From Mobilisporobacter senegalensis (GTDB taxonomy: Bacteria > Bacillota > Clostridia > Lachnospirales > Lachnospiraceae), in assembly GCF_003752155.1 (NCBI RefSeq), contig NZ_RJVG01000005.1:1-64000 (forward strand): a stretch of 64,000 nt of DNA, given 5' to 3'. Positions 50,709 through 60,225 of the stretch are shown here, piece by piece. A program made the position numbers and the translations under genes. How positions within the stretch are numbered: position 1 is the stretch's first letter; every line of letters begins with the position of its first letter. A model generated the notes under the pieces. That model was not told the origin of the DNA and did not search any database. It saw nothing but the letters and a program-made list of their open reading frames with translations.

Positions 50709-52058
50709 TCAGACCTCCTTTAGTGTTGCTTTTACCGCATTAATCAGCGCAGACTGTGTATTATCCTTATCTTTTAGAGCCTTCATGACACGCTCATCAA
50801 TGGTGCTTTTAGCAATCAAATGATGAATGATAACAGTATCTTTCTGTCCTTGCCTCCAAAGGCGAGCATTGGTTTGCTGATAAAGTTCTAAGCTCCAAGT
50901 TAGCCCGAACCATACAAGGGTTGATCCGCCTGCTTGTAAGTTTAATCCATGTCCAGCTGATGCCGGATGAATAATAGCCACTGTAATTTCACCATTATTC
51001 CATCTCTTTATTGAATCACTACTGGATAGAACTTCAACATCAAATCGCTTTAGTATTCGTGCTAAATCATGCTTATACCAGTAAGCTATCAATACGGGTT
51101 TCCCATTGGCTCCTTCAATAAGATCCTCTAATGCATCAAGCTTTCGGTCATGTATATGTATTACTTCACCTTGATCATCATAGACTGCACCATTAGCCAT
51201 CTGCAGAAGTTTACCGGAAAGCGTTGCAGCATTTGATGCAGTAATCTCCTCACCTTTAACAGTTGTTATCAAATCCCGTTTCATGGTATCGAGGGTATCC
51301 ATCTCTTTTTCAGAAAGCTTTACCTGTACTTCATTGATAACGAGTTCCGGTAGCTTAAGATAGTCGGAACCTTTCATGCTAATTGTGATATCGGATATTA
51401 AACGGTATATGGCTTCCTCTGCTCCCGGTTTAGGTTTATAAGAAAAAATTACTTGCTGATTACGCTTATCTGCTACGAAATATTCCTCTCTGAACCTGCC
51501 AATAAATCGGCCAAGTCTTTGTCCCATATCCAAAAGCCGATATTCCGCCCATAAATCCATCAGTCCATTGGAGGATGGTGTTCCGGTAAGACCGACAATT
51601 CTTTTTACCTTTGGTCTTACTTTAATTAAACTTCTAAACCTTTTTGCTTGATGTGATTTGAAGGAGGACAACTCATCGATTACTACCATATCAAAATCAA
51701 AGGGAATACCACTTTTAGAAATCAGCCATTCGATATTTTCCCGATTAATAATATAAATTTGGGCTCTTTTCCTAAGTGCTGTTTTTCTTTGAATTTCAGA
51801 ACCAACAGCTACGGTGTATTTTAATCCCTTAAGGTGATCCCACTTTTCAATCTCTGCTGGCCATGTATCTCTTGCTACTCGTAGAGGAGCAATTACCAGT
51901 ACTTTTCGGATAAGGAAGCCATCAAGAGTCAAATCAAAAATAGCGTTTAAGGTTATAATACTTTTACCAAGCCCCATATCTAAAAGTACTGCTGCTATAG
52001 GATGGGTGAGGATATACTCAGTGGCATAAACCTGATATTCATGAGGCTTGTATTTCAC
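50709..52058 (-). CDS. SNF2-family DEAD/DEAH helicase
   Basis: A GTG at 52058 with GGAGGG seven bases upstream is preferred to the ATG at 52079. The 449-aa ATPase shows LLDMGLGKSIITLNAI (motif I), VVIDELSSFKSH (DExx), VGLTGTPSSNGLMDLWAEYR (motif III) and the C-terminal WRQGQKDTVIIHHLIAKSTIDE. It resembles phage SNF2 helicases encoded beside a VRR-NUC gene, and the two probably cooperate in replication or recombination. Its start overlaps the end of that nuclease gene. Confidence 0.92.
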   Translation of the reverse strand: MKYKPHEYQVYATEYILTHPIAAVLLDMGLGKSIITLNAIFDLTLDGFLIRKVLVIAPLRVARDTWPAEIEKWDHLKGLKYTVAVGSEIQRKTALRKRAQIYIINRENIEWLISKSGIPFDFDMVVIDELSSFKSHQAKRFRSLIKVRPKVKRIVGLTGTPSSNGLMDLWAEYRLLDMGQRLGRFIGRFREEYFVADKRNQQVIFSYKPKPGAEEAIYRLISDITISMKGSDYLKLPELVINEVQVKLSEKEMDTLDTMKRDLITTVKGEEITASNAATLSGKLLQMANGAVYDDQGEVIHIHDRKLDALEDLIEGANGKPVLIAYWYKHDLARILKRFDVEVLSSSDSIKRWNNGEITVAIIHPASAGHGLNLQAGGSTLVWFGLTWSLELYQQTNARLWRQGQKDTVIIHHLIAKSTIDERVMKALKDKDNTQSALINAVKATLKEV

Positions 52059-52320
52059 GAAGTATCCCTCCAATCTCATCTATATGATCTAAGCAAAATA
52101 CCAAAAACCCAAGTGATTCTAACTGTCTTTTTCTCTTTTCCTGTAAAGGTCTTAGCATTTTACCAGGAGCTTTTACTTCTACAAAAGCTATTTTTCTATT
52201 CGGTAAAAGAATCATTCGGTCTGGCATTCCATCAAAACCAGGTGATACAAGTTTTAACGCAAATCCATTTATGTCTTTCACTGCCTTTACCAATTGTTGT
52301 TCAATCTGTTTTTCTCTCAT
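52039..52320 (-). CDS. VRR-NUC domain nuclease (93 aa)
   Basis: A minimal VRR-NUC fold: EKQIEQQLVKAVKDINGFAL at the N-terminus, GMPDRMILLPNRKIAFVEVK (catalytic D and ExK) and APGKMLRPLQEKRKRQLESL. Stand-alone VRR-NUC proteins are structure-selective nucleases. Here it is coupled by a 20-bp overlap to the SNF2 helicase gene, an association common in phages. Confidence 0.9.
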   Translation of the reverse strand: MREKQIEQQLVKAVKDINGFALKLVSPGFDGMPDRMILLPNRKIAFVEVKAPGKMLRPLQEKRKRQLESLGFLVFCLDHIDEIGGILREIQAS

Positions 52321-52577
52321 ATATCCTCCATGTTCCCATATTCCAAAAAGTCTCTATACGCGCGAATATACGCGTTTACATATATTTTCATCTATTTGAC
52401 TTTTATATTATTTTTAATAATATTTTTTGGAACAATGGAACACAGACTACTAAGTAGCCTAATTTACTAGGGGCTGCCGCCTGTTCCGATGGTATGTTCC
52501 AAACTATAGTTTTTGTTTCACCGGAACAAGCGAAATCTGTTCCCAAGAAAAATCTGTTCCATGTGTTCCAAAACAAA
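52321..52577. other. Gap between vapE-like gene and VRR-NUC gene
   Basis: No gene is supported in these 257 bases. ACGCG-N8-CGCGT (about 52357-52374) is a palindrome in an otherwise AT-rich stretch and could be a protein site or part of the phage origin. Nothing else stands out. Confidence 0.35.
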
Positions 52578-54923
52578 TCATGCTTTTGGAACATAAACCC
52601 ATTGTGGTCCATAGATTGGAAGTCGTTCTTTTTTTACAAGTCCTGTCCATCCTCCAATGCTAGCCATAATCGTAGATATTTCATTTCCATCCACTCTACG
52701 AAGGTTAGCACGATCCTTACCAAAGCACTCACACCAAATCTCCATGTTCGAAACAGATTCACGTTTCCAAGCGCCAACCCGCTTGCTCTCGCCAAACTCA
52801 GAACCATTGATAAAAGCTCTACGCTCATATATATCCATAGTATCCCAGTCATCCGGTAAGAGCATATCAAGATACTCTCTAACTAAACCTTCACGTTCAT
52901 CTGATTCCATTGCTTCCCTTTGTTCTTCCTTTGCAAGCTTCTCTAAGCTGGTATCAAGATACAGTTTCTCTCCAGCTTTCACATAAGTTAGAGCCTCAGC
53001 CCATATTTGCAAAATTTCATCCTTTTGTAATTGCCATGATTGTTTTACTCCATTACCTGGAGTCTTTACCGGCCAGAAACGCCTGTTTCCCGTGGTATCT
53101 CTTAGGTATCCTTTTTCTGCATTTGTGGTACCAAAAAAGACACACTGCCTTAAATGAGGAGTGGCTCTTCTTCCAAAGCTCGCTCTGTAGATATCATTCT
53201 GACGAGTTAAGAAACTACGAAGTGTTTCAACTTCTGCCTTTTTTAACCCAGCTAATTCTCCAATCTCTAAGATCCAATACCCCTGTAGCTTTTCTGCAGC
53301 TGTCTTGTCTTTGGTATCCGATAAGCTTAAACTATCGGAAAACCAATCACCACCTAATTTAGCAATAAGAGTACTTTTACCGACGCCTTGTGGCCCATTT
53401 AGGACCAGCATCGAATCAAACTTAATACCTGGGGTAAGCACACGCGCAATAGCTGCACACAGTGTTTTTCTAGTAACAGCCCTTACATAAGGATTATCTG
53501 AGGCACCTAAATAATCAATGAGCAAGGTATCTACTCTCTCCACCTTATCCCACTCAGGGAGGGCTTCTATAAACTCACGAATTGGATGATAGGAACGATC
53601 GTCGGCTACTTTTGCTACTGCCACATCATAGTTTCTTGCAGAGAACGTTCCGAAGTGAGTGTCAACATAGCTGATCAACTGTGCGTCATCTGCATCTCTC
53701 CAAAACTTAGATGGATGCGACCAAGGCACATCACCTTTTATTTCAAGGCTGTCTGATAGTTGATTAAAGACAATACCCTTTAAATTTGGGTCATTTTCAA
53801 GTATTAAGATTAAATTTCTTAGTGTGTTTTTAACAGCACCTGTCTTATCAAGTTCAAGCAGCTTTTCCCAATCTTCATAAGTAAACTCGCTTTCCGCTTG
53901 AGCCTTTCTCTCTTCAGCAAACTGTTCTTTTACTCTTTCATCCTTCAAAGCTAAATCAGTCATGGCTTTAAAAGAAGGTAGCTTACTTGGCTGTGTGTTT
54001 TCAGCTATTTTTTCATCTAGGTCACGATATTTATGCACTCGAACTAAATCAAAAGCGTTCAGCAGCATACCGCACGCTGGGTCGGTAGCATGATGGCTAT
54101 AGGCAAATTTTCCATCGTAAATCACTAAACCTGCCGAAGAATCTGCAGGAATATAATCGAACCGGCCATTCATTGCACTTGGCTCATATATATCCGATAA
54201 GAATGTATTGATGGCTTCTTCCACGGTGTATGCTCTGCAAAATGCTCCGACAACACCCTCTTTACCTAATGGATCTGCTTGCGTTGTTAGCCTTCTTTGT
54301 ACTACCTCTGATTGTCTTGAGGAAACCGGCCACATGGAAGTGTCCCGCCAATCTACATATTTGGAAAGATAGAAATCAGGATCTAATAATTCCCCCTCTT
54401 TTTCTTTAAATACAAATTCACCATCTGCCGGAGTCGATGGCCAGTACATTAACCTCGATGGTTCGTAGGTAGTATCATCAAACAAATCAATACCGATCTC
54501 TTTTGCCACCATACGGCCAAGTGCCGGGTATTCATCTTCCTTTACTTCTCGTTTTAGAGGTATAATAAGTCTTAGTCTCGGTGCTTCTGGTGTGTGTTTA
54601 TGGGTGGAATAGATGCAGCATTTAAAATCATGAAGTGATTCAATCTGATCCCAGATTCCTGGTTTTGCATAATCCATATCTAGTGTGAGAAGGGAACGGG
54701 TAAGAACATAACCGTTTCTACGCTTGCCTTCACGAAGTGCACCTCCCACAAAACCACCGACATCTTTTATCGAGTCTTGTAAAGCTCGACTCATTTTCCG
54801 GAATTCAGCGACAGTTTCGGTTGTTCTTATGGTGGACCCCACTCGAGTAACAAAATCTCCCCATGTGATATCTTTGTTCTTCCACTTTTTATCCATTCGG
54901 CTGTTACCAACCGCTATCATCAT
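52578..54923 (-). CDS. VapE-like primase/SF3 helicase
   Basis: This 781-aa replication protein opens with a primase-polymerase-like region (LLTLDMDYAKPGIWDQIESL, IYSTHKHTPEAPRLRLIIPL; about 70-170). The C-terminal VirE/SF3 ATPase has LVLNGPQGVGKSTLIAKLGG near 485, IGELAGLKKAEVETLRSFLT and VFFGTTNAEKGYLRDTTGNR with the arginine finger. It probably unwinds and primes phage DNA. AAGGAGGTG precedes the start, and it overlaps the previous gene by four bases. Confidence 0.92.
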   Translation of the reverse strand: MMIAVGNSRMDKKWKNKDITWGDFVTRVGSTIRTTETVAEFRKMSRALQDSIKDVGGFVGGALREGKRRNGYVLTRSLLTLDMDYAKPGIWDQIESLHDFKCCIYSTHKHTPEAPRLRLIIPLKREVKEDEYPALGRMVAKEIGIDLFDDTTYEPSRLMYWPSTPADGEFVFKEKEGELLDPDFYLSKYVDWRDTSMWPVSSRQSEVVQRRLTTQADPLGKEGVVGAFCRAYTVEEAINTFLSDIYEPSAMNGRFDYIPADSSAGLVIYDGKFAYSHHATDPACGMLLNAFDLVRVHKYRDLDEKIAENTQPSKLPSFKAMTDLALKDERVKEQFAEERKAQAESEFTYEDWEKLLELDKTGAVKNTLRNLILILENDPNLKGIVFNQLSDSLEIKGDVPWSHPSKFWRDADDAQLISYVDTHFGTFSARNYDVAVAKVADDRSYHPIREFIEALPEWDKVERVDTLLIDYLGASDNPYVRAVTRKTLCAAIARVLTPGIKFDSMLVLNGPQGVGKSTLIAKLGGDWFSDSLSLSDTKDKTAAEKLQGYWILEIGELAGLKKAEVETLRSFLTRQNDIYRASFGRRATPHLRQCVFFGTTNAEKGYLRDTTGNRRFWPVKTPGNGVKQSWQLQKDEILQIWAEALTYVKAGEKLYLDTSLEKLAKEEQREAMESDEREGLVREYLDMLLPDDWDTMDIYERRAFINGSEFGESKRVGAWKRESVSNMEIWCECFGKDRANLRRVDGNEISTIMASIGGWTGLVKKERLPIYGPQWVYVPKA

Positions 54924-55339
54924 ATCTGCTGCACCTCCTTGCAGTTTTCGTTGAAATAACGAATAGGGATACGATGCTTTAATGCTTTATCAATTTCTAC
55001 TTGCATTCCTTTTGATATGTATCCACCAAACACCCATAACTCATCACATTTCCTAAGCCAAACCATTCCGAAGAATTGTCCTAGCTTTCTTTGTTCTGGG
55101 TCACTATCATCCAACACTTGTGGGTATAACAGGTGGGGTGCAAAAGGAATGGTTCCTTGCTCCACTGCAAATAATAGATACTCTCTGGCTTTCTTTAAAT
55201 TTCTTAGTGTATCTCCCGCAAAGGGTGAGCAGATAAAGACACAGGGCTTATAGGTTTTTGCCCTTTCATCACGCATAACATTTTCTATAGCTTCAGCTGC
55301 TGTTGGATCTGGGTAACCTTCTGCGTTATATTTATCCAT
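54920..55339 (-). CDS. DUF4406/DUF7768-like protein (139 aa)
   Basis: The core PCVFICSPFAGDTLRNLKKA, TIPFAPHLLYPQVLDDSDPE and ELWVFGGYISKGMQVEIDKA has the layout of nucleoside 2-deoxyribosyltransferase-like proteins (DUF4406 clan), which suggests nucleotide binding or salvage. Catalysis is unproven. GAGGTG before the ATG is the tail of a tiny upstream frame, so translation may be coupled. Confidence 0.72.
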   Translation of the reverse strand: MDKYNAEGYPDPTAAEAIENVMRDERAKTYKPCVFICSPFAGDTLRNLKKAREYLLFAVEQGTIPFAPHLLYPQVLDDSDPEQRKLGQFFGMVWLRKCDELWVFGGYISKGMQVEIDKALKHRIPIRYFNENCKEVQQI

Positions 55340-55341
55340 GG

Positions 55342-55401
55342 TTACATCACCTCGATTTCGAGTTCTTGCTTTATTTGTATGTTACATTGAACGGTATTCA
55401 T
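55342..55401 (-). CDS. Possible 19-aa leader peptide
   Basis: The frame reads MNTVQCNIQIKQELEIEVM and stops two bases before the next gene's ATG. TCTGGAGGTCC lies just before its start, a stronger ribosome site than most here. It may be a coupling leader for the DUF4406-like gene or a real micro-protein. There is no other evidence. Confidence 0.35.
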   Translation of the reverse strand: MNTVQCNIQIKQELEIEVM

Positions 55402-55454
55402 ATTGGACCTCCAGAAATGTTGTAGAGCCATAAAACTAGCCCTCAGCTATAAGC

Positions 55455-55482
55455 AAAAAAAGAGGAGGCTTCGAACCCCCTC
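55455..55482 (-). terminator. Terminator after the DNA polymerase gene
   Basis: On the minus strand GAGGGGG-TTCGAAG-CCTCCTC (one mismatch) is followed by TTTTTTT, directly after the polymerase stop at 55486. Confidence 0.8.
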
Positions 55483-55485
55483 AAA

Positions 55486-57420
55486 TTAATCTTTTTTATA
55501 AAAATTACATTCGTAACCATCTGCACGAAGTAAAAGTCCTTTAGCCCAAGGTGGTGTCTCCCCCATAAGATTACAAACTTCTTGAGCTGACACATCTAAT
55601 GGAACCTCTAGAACCGCTTCATCATGTACATGCATAACAATTTGAAATCCTGATTCATCTAGTTTTCGCATGGCATAGCAAAGTAGATCTCTTGAAATAG
55701 CCTGTACGATATTCTCTACAAATTTGGGGCCATAGCTTTCAATACGCTCCCACTTCTTTGTAGCACCAACACCTTCATACGTCACCGCTTCACTTCCAAA
55801 GCTATTAATACTCATTCTTGGTTTGACATAGGTAAGCTGTCTTCCGGAAGGAAGCCAAACTAATAGCATGCCACTTCGATACTCAAAACGAATACAATGA
55901 GTTTCTCTACTGTTTCTTTCTTTTACAACTTCTTTAACAGCGCTATCGACATCCCACCAAAGTCTAACAATATTAGGATTTGCATTTCTCCAAGTATACA
56001 CCAGCGGTTTTAGCTCCTCCTCGGTAAGCCCCATATCTAGTGCACCCATTGCCTTTAGTGCACCCACTGACCCGCCATAACCTAAAGCTAATTCTGCGAT
56101 TTTTCCCTTTTGTCTAAGTGGGCTTCCTTTTGTAACTTCCTCTAAGGGAACTCGAAACATTTGAGAGGCAGACGCTTCATAAATCTTTCCATGAGTCGCA
56201 AATACTTCATTTCTCCAAGTCTCGCCTGCAAGCCAGGCAATAACTCTAGCTTCAATAGCACTAAAGTCAGCAACGATGAACTTGTATCCTTCTTTAGGTA
56301 CAAAGGCAGTGCGAATCAATTCAGATAAAACCCCAGGAACAGAATCGTACAACAATTCCAAGGCTTCAAAATGACCATCTCTGACTAACCTTCGTGCCTG
56401 CTCCAGATCCGGTAAGTGGTTCTGTGGGAGATTTTGAACTTGAATCAGTCTTCCTGCGAATCTACCAGTTCGATTGGCTCCATAGAATTGAATTAATCCC
56501 CTTGCTCTATTATCAGAGCATACCGCGTTTTCCATAGCAATGTATTTTTTCACACTGGACTTTGCCAATAGTTGCCTTAGTTCCAACACCTCACTCAAAT
56601 GATCAGGTGCATCCTTTAATAGCACTTTAACGGATGCTTTATCAAGACTATCCGTTTCTAGACCATGTTCAGATAGCCAGGTTTTCATCTGAGCCACTGA
56701 GTTTGGATTTTCCAGCTCAGTTAAAGTCTGCAGTTTATTGGTAAGTTTCTCTCTTACTTTATCATCACACTTTATAGCTTGACGTACCAACTCCAGATCC
56801 AGCTGAATTCCCCGATCATTAATACGCTGATCCAATATATAGTTCTGCCATTCCTGATCAGGTACAGGGAACTTTTGAAGCTTAGCCTGTATGGAAAGCT
56901 CTGCTTCAACGTCTCGAACGTTATATGCTTTAAAGCTATACCACTTATTTGGAGCATGCTCAGGTAAGTTTCTTGTTCGACCACCATTTGATAGTGTGGG
57001 TTTGCAAGGAACAGAGAAATAACGGATAAGCTCTTTACCCTCTGTTAATTTCTTTTTATCCGCTCCTGTTACAAATGCAGCTCCTTCCAGTGATAGAGGT
57101 AATCCAAGGTATGCAGACCACACCATCGTGCAGCGCCATGAATTAGGTTCAAGATGAATACCTAAGTAACGAGACAAGCAAATCCGTTCAAACTGTGCAT
57201 TAAATGCCCACTTAATCACCTTGTTATCTAAAATAGCATGCTGTATTTCTTTTGTAATTTTTTCGTCACAGGCTAAATCAATTACTTTCACAGGACCATA
57301 ATCCACACTATAACCGAATAGAAGGATTTCAAAATCGGGGGCTTCAGTATAACGATAGACCCCGCTTTTGGCGAGGTCTACACTGCTATATGTTTCTATA
57401 TCTATGCTAAGGGTTCTCAT
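55486..57420 (-). CDS. Phage DNA polymerase, family A
   Basis: This 644-aa polymerase has a 3'-5' exonuclease-like N-terminus (RTLSIDIETYSSVDLAKSGV with the DIE motif, FNAQFERICLSRYLG). The polymerase motifs are motif A (VADFSAIEARVIAWLAGE), motif B region (RQKGKIAELALGYGGSVGAL) and motif C (IVMHVHDEAVLEV). Length and motifs fit phage pol I types that replicate the genome. It overlaps the upstream ssDNA-binding gene by four bases. Confidence 0.95.
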   Translation of the reverse strand: MRTLSIDIETYSSVDLAKSGVYRYTEAPDFEILLFGYSVDYGPVKVIDLACDEKITKEIQHAILDNKVIKWAFNAQFERICLSRYLGIHLEPNSWRCTMVWSAYLGLPLSLEGAAFVTGADKKKLTEGKELIRYFSVPCKPTLSNGGRTRNLPEHAPNKWYSFKAYNVRDVEAELSIQAKLQKFPVPDQEWQNYILDQRINDRGIQLDLELVRQAIKCDDKVREKLTNKLQTLTELENPNSVAQMKTWLSEHGLETDSLDKASVKVLLKDAPDHLSEVLELRQLLAKSSVKKYIAMENAVCSDNRARGLIQFYGANRTGRFAGRLIQVQNLPQNHLPDLEQARRLVRDGHFEALELLYDSVPGVLSELIRTAFVPKEGYKFIVADFSAIEARVIAWLAGETWRNEVFATHGKIYEASASQMFRVPLEEVTKGSPLRQKGKIAELALGYGGSVGALKAMGALDMGLTEEELKPLVYTWRNANPNIVRLWWDVDSAVKEVVKERNSRETHCIRFEYRSGMLLVWLPSGRQLTYVKPRMSINSFGSEAVTYEGVGATKKWERIESYGPKFVENIVQAISRDLLCYAMRKLDESGFQIVMHVHDEAVLEVPLDVSAQEVCNLMGETPPWAKGLLLRADGYECNFYKKD

Positions 57421-57977
57421 GATAAAAAGTCATCATCCACATCAGTGGCAAAGTCATCAGAAGCATTGGTTCTCCCACCTAAAGGCTCACCATCGCGAAT
57501 TTTTTGAATATTCCCAAGGCCACATGCTATACCTTTATTTCCGTTAGAATTAAAGGCATAGAAATTGATGCTTACTCTAGCATACACACCGGAGTATATT
57601 TCAGACCGATCGAGAATCGGATTAATATTTTTATCCACGATCTGAGGAGCAGTAATGCTGTTGGCATTGATAAAGTAGCTATTGGCATAAGCTTCATCCT
57701 CTGGACGATCGATATCGCCATCGCGTAAAGGGAGCTTAAGTGCAGCCTTATTCGGAATTTTGCCTCCGAACTTACCTTTTCCTTCTTCAATAGCAGCATT
57801 CACTGCCTCATTAATAGCACTTAGTGTTTTGGTATCGCTTTTTGGTATTAATAGGCTTACACTGTACTTTTCAGTACCGCCATTAATTGACTTAGGCTCC
57901 CAGACATTTGCATAAGAGAGCCTGACAACTCCAGTAATTACTTTCGTAGGAATAGTTCTTTTTGCTGTGTTTGACAT
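57417..57977 (-). CDS. DUF2815 family, probable phage ssDNA-binding protein
   Basis: This 186-aa protein reads VITGVVRLSYANVWEPKSIN, KYSVSLLIPKSDTKTLSAIN and YSGVYARVSINFYAFNSNGN and has an acidic C-terminus (DDFATDVDDDFLS). DUF2815 proteins resemble OB-fold ssDNA-binding proteins like T7 gp2.5, and the acidic tail is typical of SSBs. It lies between the DUF2800 and polymerase genes, which is the standard replication order. Confidence 0.87.
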   Translation of the reverse strand: MSNTAKRTIPTKVITGVVRLSYANVWEPKSINGGTEKYSVSLLIPKSDTKTLSAINEAVNAAIEEGKGKFGGKIPNKAALKLPLRDGDIDRPEDEAYANSYFINANSITAPQIVDKNINPILDRSEIYSGVYARVSINFYAFNSNGNKGIACGLGNIQKIRDGEPLGGRTNASDDFATDVDDDFLS

Positions 57978-57979
57978 AA

Positions 57980-59107
57980 TTAAACCTCCATAAAATCATT
58001 TTTTGCTGAAGATATATTCATTTCAGGACGCTTATCTGAAACAGGTACAAGCGTCGGTTTACCCGTTGGCTTCATGATTAGCCCATCTAGGATTACATTA
58101 AATTTAGACTTACCCATCAATTTTTCCATTTCAGTAATTGTGATAAGACTCTGTTTATAAATATCTCGGTAACCTGCCATCTTAGCCGCTTCTGCAACTG
58201 CTCCTTCATCTGTGTATTTTCGATTGGAGCGGCCTTCAACTATTTTAAAACCTGGCCACCTCTTTCCATGATTAACTGCTGCATCTGTTGCATAAGCTAT
58301 AATCTCGTTTGCCCAACTGGTAAGATCACCAATGGATGAGAGAATTTCAGCAATTTCTTCATCTGATAACAGCGGTGGTAAAGCAAACTCGCATGCTGCA
58401 AGTTTCTTCTTTGCTTCGGCTCTTGCTCTGCATTTCACCGCTGCTCTACAAAATTGACACCACTCACCGGGACAGTAGTTCCCCTCACCTGCGAATGCTA
58501 GTTCTGCTTTAGATTGTAATACATCTTTTGCCCATTGATAAATGCTATCTTTTGAAACTGTGTCTGTACTAACATTTTCACGACGGGGTTGATAGATTGT
58601 CATGGAAACCGTGTCAATATCATAAATACCATCGAATAAATCAAGCGCTCCAAGGGCATATAACTTCATTTGAGGATTATCTTCTGCACTGACTAAAACA
58701 CCCTGACCATACTTAAAATCGATGATATGTAAAGTTCCGTCAGCTATAATAACACAGTCCCCGGTGCCATAGGCATCTGGTACATATTTAGAAAAATCAA
58801 GTCTCTGTTCTATTAAAACCATGGGGTCACTACATGCCTGCTTTGCTTGCTCAATGACTTCAAGTACATACTCCACATAACCATCCGTGTAATTATCCAT
58901 TTCATCGGAGTCATATGGAGAAATTGGCTTTTTTGATCGCATCTTCAGTGCTTTTCGAAGCTTATGCTCGCTTAGCGCATGTGCGGCAGTACCTTCAGCT
59001 GCTGCTTCACCACTATTATCATCAAACTCTAGTTCCAATCTGGCTGAAGGTGTACAATTCATCCAGCGATGGGCTCCAGATGCAGAGAGAATTGCATGTT
59101 TACTCAT
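57980..59107 (-). CDS. DUF2800 family, RecB/Cas4-like nuclease
   Basis: This 375-aa protein starts SKHAILSASGAHRWMNCTPS and continues AAAEGTAAHALSEHKLRKAL. The nuclease core reads YGTGDCVIIADGTLHIIDFK (catalytic D...DxK) and continues GQGVLVSAEDNPQMKLYALG. A cysteine cluster (YCPGEWCQFCRAAVKCRARA) probably holds an iron-sulfur centre as in Cas4/AddB. It likely processes ends during phage recombination or replication. GGAGGG precedes the start. Confidence 0.9.
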   Translation of the reverse strand: MSKHAILSASGAHRWMNCTPSARLELEFDDNSGEAAAEGTAAHALSEHKLRKALKMRSKKPISPYDSDEMDNYTDGYVEYVLEVIEQAKQACSDPMVLIEQRLDFSKYVPDAYGTGDCVIIADGTLHIIDFKYGQGVLVSAEDNPQMKLYALGALDLFDGIYDIDTVSMTIYQPRRENVSTDTVSKDSIYQWAKDVLQSKAELAFAGEGNYCPGEWCQFCRAAVKCRARAEAKKKLAACEFALPPLLSDEEIAEILSSIGDLTSWANEIIAYATDAAVNHGKRWPGFKIVEGRSNRKYTDEGAVAEAAKMAGYRDIYKQSLITITEMEKLMGKSKFNVILDGLIMKPTGKPTLVPVSDKRPEMNISSAKNDFMEV

Positions 59108-59430
59108 TTTAATCCCTCCGCATCTGTAAGAAGTGCAGCATACTTACTTGGATCAATTTCACTGAGTTTTGATGCACCATACTTTTCTAAAAGTCCTCTC
59201 ACTTCAGCTGTAAATCCGTCATGACTCTTTTCTGCAAGTACCGCCCTTACCTCTTCTAATGTGATTGGCTTTTCATTAGGCTTCTCTTTAGCTTGAGACT
59301 TACTAGACTTTGGATTCTCTTCAGAATTATTACTCGCCATTGCATCAGCTACTGCCTGCACACTGTCAGCCAATGATCTTAAATCTGAAACCACATCTAG
59401 CAGTAGTTTTATCTTACTCATGCACCACAC
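59104..59430 (-). CDS. Small phage replication-region protein (108 aa)
   Basis: The N-terminus is helical (IKLLLDVVSDLRSLADSVQA, VADAMASNN), a KSSKSQAKEKPNEKP linker follows, and the C-terminus (LEEVRAVLAEKSHDGFTAEV, LLEKYGASKLSEIDPSKYAA) resembles a rRNA-biogenesis-like helix bundle seen in phage proteins beside DUF2800 genes. Function is unknown. It overlaps both neighbours. Confidence 0.7.
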   Translation of the reverse strand: MWCMSKIKLLLDVVSDLRSLADSVQAVADAMASNNSEENPKSSKSQAKEKPNEKPITLEEVRAVLAEKSHDGFTAEVRGLLEKYGASKLSEIDPSKYAALLTDAEGLK

Positions 59431-59623
59431 CTCCTTCCTTGATTTCTTTGATTTCCACCGTCTCTACAGAATCACCAGGCGTAATCACTAACAGACTAAC
59501 CTTCTTTCCAAATAGTAAATCAAGCATTCTGCTTCGTATCGTTTTCCTACTGCTCTGGATTACCTGGTCTCTTTCGTTGCCCTGTTTAGCCACGTTGATA
59601 GTGACTTTATGTTTAAGGCTCAT
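59414..59623 (-). CDS. Small phage protein (69 aa)
   Basis: This basic, beta-rich protein (LKHKVTINVAKQGNERDQVI, RSRMLDLLFGKKVSLLVITP, VETVEIKEIKEGG) starts after AGAAAGGAG. I do not know its family. It overlaps the 108-aa gene by 17 bases. A G5/C5 hairpin (59639-59661) lies just upstream of its ribosome site and could modulate translation. Confidence 0.6.
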   Translation of the reverse strand: MSLKHKVTINVAKQGNERDQVIQSSRKTIRSRMLDLLFGKKVSLLVITPGDSVETVEIKEIKEGGVVHE

Positions 59624-59638
59624 ATTCCGTCTCCTTTC

Positions 59639-59661
59639 TGGGGGAGTATATCCTGCCCCCC
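59639..59661 (-). promoter_or_regulatory. G/C hairpin near the 69-aa gene start
   Basis: GGGGGG-caggatatact-CCCCC on the minus strand precedes AGAAAGGAG by three bases. It is the most GC-rich hairpin in the early region and has no T-run, so translational control is more likely than termination. Confidence 0.35.
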
Positions 59662-59721
59662 ACCGATAAGCGAAAAAGAGAATTCATTCGAACCACCTTT
59701 TGGATGATTTTTGAAAATATT

Positions 59722-60225
59722 TTACACATCCGCCGATATAAGTTTTCTAATTTTTCCTTGAAGTTTCTTTAAACGCTTTCGAATCGTCGTTTCTGAAACT
59801 CCCATTTCACTAGCCATATCAACATTTGTTCGATTATCAACGTACTTTTTCTTAAATAACTCTTTTTCCTCCAATGTCAGCCATTCCATAGCCCTAGCAA
59901 GTTTGCTCAGCAGTTCTTGATGTTCATCCTCATTCTCCTCTTCAAGAAGAATCTGTTCAGGATTTACGCTTTCATCAGCAAGATATTTATTGCGATCATT
60001 CGCCGCTTCATTTTCGCCATCATGGTAAGCATCCAGATGGGTTGTAACTCTGTAATGATAACGACGCTGTTCGTCCACCTCACAATCATCGATTGAATGA
60101 AGAAGCTCGATATCAGCTTCAGTGACTCCATCTTCTCCTGGTACAATAACTATCTTTGTTCCTTCAGCAGTGTAATAAATGTAGTTGGTTCTTTTCTTCT
60201 TACTGGTTTTGTACTCTCTTGACAT
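59722..60225 (-). CDS. Phage sigma-70-like factor
   Basis: ATG 60225 (MSREYKTSKK) follows AAAGGAGC. The 167-aa protein has a basic N-terminus, a weakly conserved middle, and a clear region 4 (LARAMEWLTLEEKELFKKKY, NVDMASEMGVSETTIRKRLK). It probably directs RNA polymerase to phage genes. It is the first gene of the early block, after a strongly structured 5' leader. Confidence 0.83.
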   Translation of the reverse strand: MSREYKTSKKKRTNYIYYTAEGTKIVIVPGEDGVTEADIELLHSIDDCEVDEQRRYHYRVTTHLDAYHDGENEAANDRNKYLADESVNPEQILLEEENEDEHQELLSKLARAMEWLTLEEKELFKKKYVDNRTNVDMASEMGVSETTIRKRLKKLQGKIRKLISADV